13,760 bases of DNA. Origin: Polyrhizophydium stewartii (taxonomy: Eukaryota > Chytridiomycota > Chytridiomycetes > Rhizophydiales). The notes under the pieces were generated by a model. The model made no database searches, was not told the origin of the DNA, and saw only the letters and a list, made by a program, of their open reading frames with translations. Positions within the stretch are counted from its first letter, which is position 1; every line of letters starts with the position of its first letter. The stretch covers positions 1 through 13,760 of the forward strand of contig JADGIZ010000433.1 in the NCBI GenBank assembly GCA_027604665.1, written 5' to 3'. Shown piece by piece: positions 8,293 through 13,760 of the stretch. Both the position numbers and the translations under genes were made by a program.

Positions 8293-8668
8293 TCTTAAAT
8301 GCATATTGATGAGACCAATCTGATTTTTAGTACTGATAATTGACGAGATCTATTATTTCATGATTGTAGTTATTAATCATCATAGGAATGGTAAGTTATT
8401 AGGGTCTAAATAGTTATTGTGATTGGGGCATTCAAAGAATGCTTTATTGTAATATTCAGTAGGCTGATCATCTTGTAATTGGGTATTTATTTATAATGAT
8501 CAAAACTTGAAGTTCAATTGGTCTTTTACTCAGTAACTGATAGGTTGTAAGTACTTTAGCTTATTCTATTTAATTATAAGATATCTGGCCGATATAACGG
8601 CTAATACAGAAGTATTAATTGAAATTATTGTTCACTTCTAATTGATATTGTAAACTGTTCAGAATTTA
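8293..8668. other. AT-rich intergenic DNA
   Basis: It contains the hairpin GCATTCAAAGAATGC at 8428-8442. No gene was recognised. Confidence 0.45.
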
Positions 8669-8850
8669 GATGGCGCCGCCATCGAGGGGGAGTTCTAACC
8701 AAGATGTTGCAGATTATAGGTCTTACATACTTGAGGAAATTAACCTGATCCAAATAATAAGAGTCTATCCCGCGATCACGTGTACTGGTTGTATCTGGTT
8801 TTGGGTACACGCGTGTACCCTGCACCCCTTGAGGGGTTGGGGGGTGTGAT
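8669..8850. repeat. GC palindrome cluster including an 18-bp perfect palindrome
   Basis: GATGGCGCCGCCATC (8669-8683) is a near-perfect palindrome. GGGTACACGCGTGTACCC (8803-8820) is an 18-bp palindrome with no loop at all. ACCCCTTGAGGGGT (8824-8837) sits inside a wider CACCCC...GGGGTG pair. The loopless 18-mer is unlike the stem-loop elements elsewhere in the window. Confidence 0.8.
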
Positions 8851-8879
8851 ATATTAATTCTTCTATTCAATTACTCATA

Positions 8880-9380
8880 CTTGTTCACTGAGGATACGAG
8901 TAGGACGAGGCTTCCGAGGGGATCCATAGGTAAGACCGTAGGGCTGCTACCGTAGGAGGAACAAGGAGGAATGTTCCCTCTATGAATTCCACTATTATTT
9001 AAACTATTCACTAATGCAAGTAATCAGGTCAAATCCCAGTACCGGGGGAGGGGATACTTAGGTAAATCGGTTAATCTCATCGCAAAGCCGCTTGAAAATA
9101 CATAATGATCGTGGAGGTGAACGCACCGCGGGGCGGGCACGTCCACCTCGATTGAAACGCTGCTGGTGCCTATTATCATATTATTATCACTATCAGGAGA
9201 CCATCTAATCGAGGGGGGTAGGAAAGACCCCAATAGAACTCATTGAGGGTGGGGGGCGGTATGCTTATAAAATTAATCAAGATGAGCCGATACGTACTGA
9301 AGCTAGACCCAGGGTAGACAAAGGGAGGAGGGGAATTCGATTTAGAATGAAGCCGACTCAACTCGAATTGATACTTCATC
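8880..9380. other. Purine-rich stretch of unknown nature
   Basis: The + strand is unusually G/A-rich (GGGGGAGGGG, GGGTGGGGGG, GGGAGGAGGGG). It contains GGAAAGACCCC at 9221-9231, a string also found in the peptidyl-transferase region of large-subunit rRNA, and GGGCTGCT at 8940-8947. The flanking sequence does not follow the rRNA consensus, so I do not call an rRNA. The 41-bp repeat copy lies at 9108-9148. The - strand open frames here are shadows of the purine bias. Confidence 0.35.
9108..9148. repeat. 41-bp GC repeat, copy 2
   Basis: Same as 1609-1650 except for one fewer G in the central G run. The two copies are about 7.5 kb apart and in direct orientation. Confidence 0.9.
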
Positions 9381-9974
9381 CAATTGTAGGATAGTGGTTT
9401 AGTATTAGTCTATGATGATAATATTTAGTATTACTACCAATAGTTCTTTATTATCGCCCTTTCAATAAAGGAATCAAATAGGTACTTACGGCTAAAAGTA
9501 TTGTTCATTCACTTTAATCTAGAAGAATCAGGATAGACTATCATTACCAATACATATTACACTTATGCTACCTCCTAATTAACGGTTTATTATAGATTAC
9601 TTTGGCTCCTCATCCTTTATTAGGACTAATCCAAAAGAGAGAGGACTTCATCATAGATTGCTACAAATAGTTCTAGTCAGATTTATCTATGAGAATACTA
9701 ATAGAGCATTATTAGCAACACTCCTCGGATTGATTTCTTGAGTACATTGATATTAGACTTGGAGGGCCTCCGGCCTGACTTGACGTACCTTTGTTCTAAT
9801 AGGTTGAAATAGAGAATACATAGTTGTTCTAGTACTAGGCGAATCGCAGTAGACCAAAACTTCGATTATTTCACTAATTTTTAGTTACCGATTACACTAT
9901 GCCACTCATGAAGATGAGTTGATAGAGTGAAGACTAATATATTACCCCCTATTCTTTTAATATTTTTCCCATTT
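9381..9974. other. AT-rich intergenic DNA upstream of nad6
   Basis: No gene was recognised. A small GC element GGAGGGCCTCC lies at 9761-9771 and the hairpin ACTCATGAAGATGAGT at 9904-9919. A promoter for the nad6-nad4L unit would be expected in or near this stretch, but I cannot identify one. Confidence 0.4.
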
Positions 9975-10148
9975 ATGGATAGCAATTAAATAGATCTTAT
10001 CCTTACTCTTAGTAGTTTAGCTAAAACTGTTGTATTATAAGTCGATCATATATAGGGATTATAATGGTAGACAAAGTGGCTAATCCCTAGGTCTACTTTA
10101 TAGGTAGAAATGACGGGGACTATAGTTGATGTTAGTTATGATGACTAA
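9975..10148 (+). pseudogene. nad6: Probable 5' part of nad6, scattered over frames
   Basis: Short pieces resemble the N-terminal part of NAD6. One frame reads LILTLSSLA (about 9996-10022). A second reads GIIMVDKVANPLVYFI (about 10052-10099), resembling the conserved 'VxxKNPVxSVLFxI' region that follows the first membrane helix. They are in different frames, separated by TAA at 9987-9989 and 10038-10040. Between the NPLVYFI piece and the next convincing part there are about 66 bases more than the usual NAD6 spacing requires. Either this half is decayed, or the message is altered after transcription, or the real start lies elsewhere. The similarity is weak outside the NPLVYFI piece. Confidence 0.3.
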
Positions 10149-10666
10149 TTTGTATTACTTTGCTAGCACCTTGTAATTTTTACACTTTTAGGCGGGGTCT
10201 TTTAGATTTATGTTGATGGATTATTATTTTAAGGGTTAGACTTATATTATTGTATATGTTGGTGCAATTGCAATATAGTTTTAGTTTGTAATTATGATGG
10301 TTCAAATAAATAGTTATGGACAGAGCCAACTTGATTAAAACAAAGGAACGGCCTGGTCGTCAACTAATTACAGCAGCGTCGATAGGAGTCCTAATCTAGG
10401 GGTTTATTTGTATAGGTTAGATTGGGGCAAGTTATGATTATGGGATTTGGTCTGATTACCCTGCACGTAATGGGACAGGCGCTTTGACTTATGTGTATCC
10501 TTCTTGGGCAACAAGTTACAAAACATAGACAGATATTCAATCCCTAGGTTTTAGTGTAGATCTTGTTTATCCTTTGGCTTTGTTGTAGATAGGGATTGCT
10601 TAGTGGATAGTTATGTGTGGTGTTATTAGTATAAGCTCTGCAGCTAAACTAGGTGTAATTAGGTAA
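10149..10666 (+). CDS. nad6: NADH dehydrogenase subunit 6 (UAG=Leu code; frame changes)
   Basis: NAD6 is a membrane-arm subunit of respiratory complex I in the inner mitochondrial membrane. The key helix is unmistakable: TYIIVYVGAIAI followed by LFLFVIMM (10240-10299), where two of the leucines are TAG (10276, 10282). The 3' part is open from ATG 10316 to TAA 10664 (116 codons), with a helix at residues 17-38, a loop holding WSDYPARNG, then DIQSLGF and a last helix YPLALLLIGIALWIVMCGV. It has five in-frame TAG, at 10397, 10418, 10526, 10586 and 10601. The parts do not share a frame. 10149-10229 reads in one frame, 10231-10335 in the next (+1), and the 3' part in the next again (+1). Tryptophan is TGG throughout. 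nad4L follows 155 bases downstream on the same strand. The true start is unresolved. Confidence 0.85.
10227..10233 (+). other. nad6: First +1 frame change in nad6 (TTT TAA G)
   Basis: The upstream frame reads VDGLLF and then TAA (10230-10232). The conserved helix KGLTYIIVYVG continues only if one base is skipped. The site TTT-TAA-G would let a phenylalanine tRNA move from UUU to the overlapping UUU one base on. This is the classic layout of +1 frameshifting at a slow stop codon. It could equally be a one-base insertion or a sequencing error. Confidence 0.45.
10316..10338 (+). other. nad6: Second +1 frame change in nad6 (CTT GAT TAA)
   Basis: The frame with FVIMMVQINSYGQSQLD ends in TAA at 10336-10338. 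The C-terminal half is one base further on. At CTT-GAT-TAA a leucine tRNA on CUU (10330-10332) could re-pair on UUG (10331-10333), giving QSQL then IKTKERPGRQ. An ATG at 10316 in the downstream frame offers another explanation: two overlapping polypeptides. The two frames overlap only over about 10310-10335. Confidence 0.6.
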
Positions 10667-10702
10667 TAAACTTTGGCCACAATTAGAGAAGTACTGTGAG
10701 GT

Positions 10703-10795
10703 AGCTTATACCGGTGCTTGGGGCCAGAAGCCAGGGGGGGCGAACCAACGCAACCGGGCTACGATTTCGGTTGGGACCCGGAGGGCCTGGATAGC
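10703..10795. repeat. GC-rich cluster between nad6 and nad4L
   Basis: This patch is far richer in G+C than both flanking genes. It can fold through AACCG/CGGTT, CCGGG/CCCGG and GGCC-agaa-GCC type stems and has a run of G near 10733-10741. I tested it by eye for a tRNA cloverleaf on both strands and found none. It probably is another GC insertion, and may serve as the cleavage or processing spot between the two messages. Confidence 0.6.
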
Positions 10796-10798
10796 AAG

Positions 10799-10811
10799 GC
10801 ATTTTAAATGC
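10799..10811. repeat. Short hairpin before nad4L (mini-hairpin family)
   Basis: GCATTTTAAATGC ends ten bases before the nad4L start. Related small hairpins lie at 8428-8442, 11119-11131, 11595-11607, 11995-12009, 12044-12056 and 12903-12915. Confidence 0.6.
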
Positions 10812-10821
10812 TAAATAGTTT

Positions 10822-11103
10822 ATGAATGGTTTGTGTATTAATATTGCCATAGCTTTGTATTTGATTGGAGTTTTTGCTTTTATTTTTAATGGGGGTGGAA
10901 ATCTAATAATGACTGTGATTTCTTTGGAATAGATTCTCCTTGCTATTGGTATTCTTTTTGTTAATTTGTCTTTTCAATTTGATGATAGTTTGGGGGCTAC
11001 TTTCTGTCTTTTTCTTTAGCCTCTAGCTGGAGCTGAATCCGCCATAGCTTTGGCCTTGCTTATTGCTTATTACCCTGCAAGAGGATCTATTCAAGTTGTT
11101 TGA
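10822..11103 (+). CDS. nad4L: NADH dehydrogenase subunit 4L (UAG=Leu code)
   Basis: NAD4L (NuoK family) is a three-helix membrane subunit of complex I that takes part in proton pumping. The 93-residue length fits the family. Helix 1 is about residues 5-22. Helix 2 carries ISLE, with the conserved acidic residue at position 36. Then come the conserved FDDSLG (D54, D55) and the hallmark AGAESAIALALLIAYY with Glu72 in helix 3, followed by ARGSI. Glu36 and Glu72 match the two key glutamates of bacterial NuoK. Codons 37 and 66 are TAG, where the family has hydrophobic residues, so the gene appears broken in the standard code. ATG 10822 gives a typical N-terminus. The stop is TGA, and a hairpin at 11119-11131 follows closely. 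Unlike nad6, the frame is intact. Confidence 0.95.
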
Positions 11104-11118
11104 TTTTGATTTTATAAA

Positions 11119-11131
11119 GCATCAAAGATGC
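11119..11131. terminator. Short hairpin just after nad4L
   Basis: GCATC-aaa-GATGC lies 16 bases after the TGA of nad4L. Its position suits a 3'-end processing or stability hairpin. However, near-identical hairpins occur in the non-coding DNA (11595-11607, and imperfectly around 12175-12187), so it may be a dispersed repeat. Confidence 0.35.
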
Positions 11132-11818
11132 CCAACATAAACGAATTAAAGTACAAGGATATCCCTGATTAAAGTGTTAAAAGTTAAGATTTAGTGTGGA
11201 ATGTATTAGTTTAAATGATTGGTATTAAGATTTAACTAGAGATAAGAAATGAATTATTATATTTAGAAGACTAAAGTCTCGAGATATAAGTTAATATTAA
11301 AGATCAACTGTTTGTATTAATATAATGTTAGGATTAAATTTGAGGGGGTAAATTAGTTGATTGTTTAAATTAAGTAAATAACTGTAAAAGATGTCTAAAG
11401 TCTTGATTATTTCTTCTGTATATTTAAGTTAAGTTTAGATAGATTTATGTAGACAGCTACGCTGGTATAAGATTCTTTATTAGATACTATATCCGAGACC
11501 CTTATTCATAAGTATCAGGTATTAGTATAGCTTATATTATCTATATATCTACCTCTTAGTATTTAGTAATATCTGTCTAATTAGGAGTATTAGGGCATCC
11601 ATGATGCTTTAATAGTCTGCATTGTATGTTTATACATTATTTACTGTAATCTTAATTGTTCCTTATGGTTTATTTTATCGATGCTACGTCATCATTGTAT
11701 TACATATAGATGCTGATCCTCCGGCCCAATATAATATATATATTATTATTATTATATCTCATATTGACAAACTATTACTATGTTATTAGTCTTACAAATA
11801 TACTCCAGATGCTTCGCA
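11132..11818. other. AT-rich intergenic DNA after nad4L
   Basis: No gene was recognised. It holds the hairpin GCATCCATGATGC at 11595-11607 and a low-complexity ATT/ATA run at 11729-11757. Hydrophobic + strand frames appear around 11520-11590 when TAG is read as Leu, but no family motif is present. Confidence 0.4.
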
Positions 11819-12040
11819 ATGGATGGGGGTTTGTAATTAGTCTTAACTATTCCTTTTAATATCTAGGTACTCATTGATTACTTATTATTTATTAGGATGC
11901 TAATAGATAATGATTGCCATAACATAGCTTAGGTTATGCATAGAAATAATTTAGAGCTTATTTGGTTATTATTAACATCATTTATCTTATTAGCCACAGC
12001 ATAGCTGTGTATATGATAGTTATTATTGTTAGAATGGTTT
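11819..12040 (+). pseudogene. Possible degraded N-terminal part of cox2
   Basis: One frame, reading TAG as Leu, is open from 11837 to 12013. It contains NNLELIW followed by a hydrophobic segment, which recalls the start of the second helix of cytochrome oxidase subunit 2 (typically 'HGxxLEIIWT'). AMDG upstream recalls the conserved 'xMEGI' motif before the first helix. TAA at 11834-11836 and TGA at 12014-12016 interrupt the frame, the expected His-Asn/His-Asp and WT..P residues are missing, and a hairpin (11995-12009) sits in the helix. It is either a relic or a chance likeness of hydrophobic AT-rich sequence. Confidence 0.2.
11995..12009. repeat. Short hairpins with AGC/GCT stems
   Basis: CACAGC-ata-GCTGTG here and ACAGC-tac-GCTGT at 12044-12056 are two closely related hairpins 34 bases apart. 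A half copy (ACAGCTACGCTGG) lies at 11453-11465. Confidence 0.65.
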
Positions 12041-12379
12041 AGAACAGCTACGCTGTGGTATACTATAATATGATTGAGAGTACTCTGTACTGAATAAAGA
12101 GAGTAGTTATGGTGTAACTGATTGTTCTTATTTATTATCCCTTATTAGTATTAATAATACTGATTACTATTAGGACATCTTTGATGCTTACATTACTATA
12201 TTAGATCTCTAATTGGTGTGTTGTTATTTATCATATTTAATTAATCTTAGATGTGTTCTTTTTTATAAGTTTATTAGGAATATTCAGATATTATAACTAA
12301 ATCTTTGATCCTTAAATAAGACTTTCTTTAACCTTCAGACACTAGCTAGATCAACTAGATATAAATAAGATAGGTCTGA

Positions 12380-12901
12380 TAGTATTACATCTATTTTTAT
12401 CTATATACTCTTACTAATTAGTGGCTATTATTGCTGCATCTACCAAAATCATGTACATCTATACCAAATTATAAATTAACTAGGTTTCAGCTATACTGTA
12501 AAGGAACATATATATAGAATTCATTTATCTTCATCCTTGAAGAAACAAGCACCTTAGCTTATCGAATGGCTACTTCTACCAAATCTAATTTATGTTCCTA
12601 TAATCATCCCTTTAATCCTCCCCTATTTATGCTAATACCTATACAACATCCTACCATCAGGAAGTATATAACACAATCTTACTTATGTAATAATATACCT
12701 CTATCTTCTAATCCTAGGTACCTTAAGATAGAATATCTACTCACCTACTTACAGATAGTAGTACTAATACATATCATGAATCCCTACATATTTAGACCAA
12801 CTATATATATACCTATACATTATTCATACTCGATTCCAACTGATAGTCCGACTAACTCCCATAAGAACAGCCTAATTCAGACTCTCACATTGAACTCCTG
12901 A
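12380..12901 (+). CDS. Unidentified ORF, doubtful
   Basis: From ATG 12566 a frame of 111 codons runs to TGA 12899-12901 without any TAG. Reading TAG as Leu extends the open frame upstream to 12380 (173 codons), through TAG at 12380, 12419 and 12515. The product would be rich in Ile, Leu, Pro, Ser, Thr and Tyr, with no motif I recognise and no clear membrane pattern. Codon choice is C/A-rich (ATA, CCT, ACC, TCT), the reverse of the G/T-rich nad6 and nad4L. That argues for an unrelated origin (intron or plasmid remnant) or for a shadow of something on the other strand. The length is somewhat surprising for AT-rich DNA, so I keep it as hypothetical. Confidence 0.25.
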
Positions 12902-13281
12902 CAATGCAAAGCATTATAAACAATATACATATAATCCATAAGATAAGGATAGAGGATCCACATAACTATGGTGAATAACAATAGGATTTTCTTAATCAGA
13001 AAAAGAATTAATATAGAAATAAGCCCATTGAGATATATATATCATTTTGAAAATTAATATTATTGATTTAAGTAATCCAACGTAGAATAGATAAATAATC
13101 CATCTATAATAATGATAGTCTAATTTAATAAATTAAATGATAGAGAAATAATTAGAACTAATATTACTTGAATCAATCCACCTTTAAAAATAAAGAGGGA
13201 ACCGATTTTATAAAATATTATATTGCCGATAAAGGTGTTGTAATTAATTCTATTTGATAATAGAATCTACTAGATTTTTAC
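12682..13281 (-). pseudogene. Possible degraded membrane-protein gene, perhaps nad2-like
   Basis: On the - strand a single frame gives three hydrophobic open stretches: 13281-13063 (73 codons, three TAG), 13041-12880 (54 codons) and 12819-12682 (46 codons). They are separated by TAA or TGA. The middle stretch has MDYMYIVYNALHCQEF, faintly like the NAD2 region 'NDLISLYLALELQSL'. The likeness is poor, and the block overlaps the + strand frame at 12380-12901. A hairpin (AATGCAAAGCATT, 12903-12915) lies exactly in the best-matching part. Confidence 0.15.
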
Positions 13282-13760
13282 TTATTCTTTAATCATATTA
13301 TATTTGTTTATGTTCTAATTGATTTTTATAAATCACTTTATCTGAACATAAGTCAGCTTTATTTGGATTTTTATTTACTAATGATTCATATAGCTTTTAT
13401 ATTTCTTTTTTTATTTGATCAATAATTTCTATATCTAATTTGTATAGAGATTTTCAATAATATTGGATACTGATAAGTTCTAGTATTTAGTTTGTGGCTA
13501 ATTAGTACTAAATATATTAGTCTACCATTGCATAGCTTTCATTAATAAATCTATATTTGGTGCTATGTTAACTTTTAATATTTGTAATTTAGTATAGTTG
13601 AATGATGAGTTATTTCGAGGCTTCGCAATTATTAGATCTATTTCTTATTTATTTTTTAATATCTATTCATAGTTGCTGTTTTAGATATTAGAATTTAGTC
13701 CAATAATATAGGCTCTAAAGATTATTAGTAAAAGGAGTGATTATTTAGTTAGATAAATAT
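13282..13760. other. Very AT-rich DNA at the window edge
   Basis: No identified gene. On the - strand, with TAG read as Leu, one frame is open from 13644 to 13414 (77 codons, hydrophilic, with IAPNIDLLMKAMQWL). A second, shifted frame continues to about 13298 through a TAA. I could not assign either to a family. The motif GCTTCGCAAT near 13620 is a recurrent short sequence that is also found at 1598, 1667 and 11811. Confidence 0.35.

Noticed and set aside
8588..8632. Large-subunit rRNA-like GGCCG...ATAACGG...GAAATT
   Set aside because: The spacing and intervening bases disagree with the conserved domain IV sequence. Chance likeness.
8625..9379. Three - strand open frames in the purine-rich block
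   Set aside because: They follow from the lack of T-rich stops in a biased sequence. The products are low in any recognisable motif, and one spans the 41-bp repeat.
10141..10176. ATG at 10141 (MTNLYYFASTL) as the simple start of nad6
   Set aside because: This frame ends in TAA at 10174 and needs a further shift of the opposite sign to join the rest. It is possible but no better than other starts, so it was not used to set the gene boundary.
10690..10800. A tRNA in the GC-rich spacer between nad6 and nad4L
   Set aside because: No acceptor, D-arm, anticodon and T-arm set could be fitted on either strand.
1..13760. TAA as a sense codon, to join the broken frames
   Set aside because: TAA is absent inside nad4L and the intact 116-codon nad6 part, and at the nad6 breaks the frame changes at TAA rather than continuing through it.
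1..13760. CRISPR array or bacterial operon
   Set aside because: The repeats are palindromic, irregularly spaced and not separated by unique spacers of constant length. The genes are mitochondrial in type.

Overview
The window looks like a stretch of fungal (probably chytrid) or green-algal (Sphaeropleales-type) mitochondrial DNA. Two recognisable genes lie together on the + strand near 10.0-11.1 kb: nad6 and nad4L, both subunits of the membrane arm of respiratory complex I. Both contain in-frame TAG at places where the families carry leucine or another hydrophobic residue, and they use TGG, not TGA, for tryptophan. This fits the known UAG=Leu mitochondrial code of chytrids and sphaeroplealean algae (NCBI code 16 type). 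I lean towards a chytrid because I found no tRNA gene in 13.7 kb (chytrid mtDNAs have few) and because the GC clusters resemble the double-hairpin elements described in Allomyces mtDNA. The assignment is not certain. Standard-code ORF finding misses both genes.

Layout. Bases 1-9970 hold no gene I can recognise. They are AT-rich DNA studded with GC-rich palindromes that recur, invert, nest inside one another and exchange inner hairpins. The densest clusters are near 0.68-0.9, 2.36-2.57, 4.43-4.6, 5.28-5.62, 6.13-6.23 and 8.67-8.85 kb. Smaller families are eight palindromes built on TCGATC/GATCGA, a group built on GAATTGCCG, a 59-bp repeat, a 41/42-bp repeat and a 28-bp repeat. Bases 9975-10666 carry nad6, whose last 116 codons are open and whose upstream half is scattered over several frames. 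A GC-rich cluster (about 10703-10795) separates it from an intact nad4L (10822-11103). The remaining 2.6 kb is very AT-rich, with short hairpins, one long unidentified + strand frame, and weak hints of degraded cox2 (+) and nad2 (-).

The main points of interest are the UAG=Leu reading, the +1 frame changes in nad6 that sit at or just before TAA codons, and the modular GC palindromes, one pair of which shows a compensatory base change in its stem. The relic-gene calls are tentative: AT-rich DNA read with TAG open yields protein-like frames by chance.
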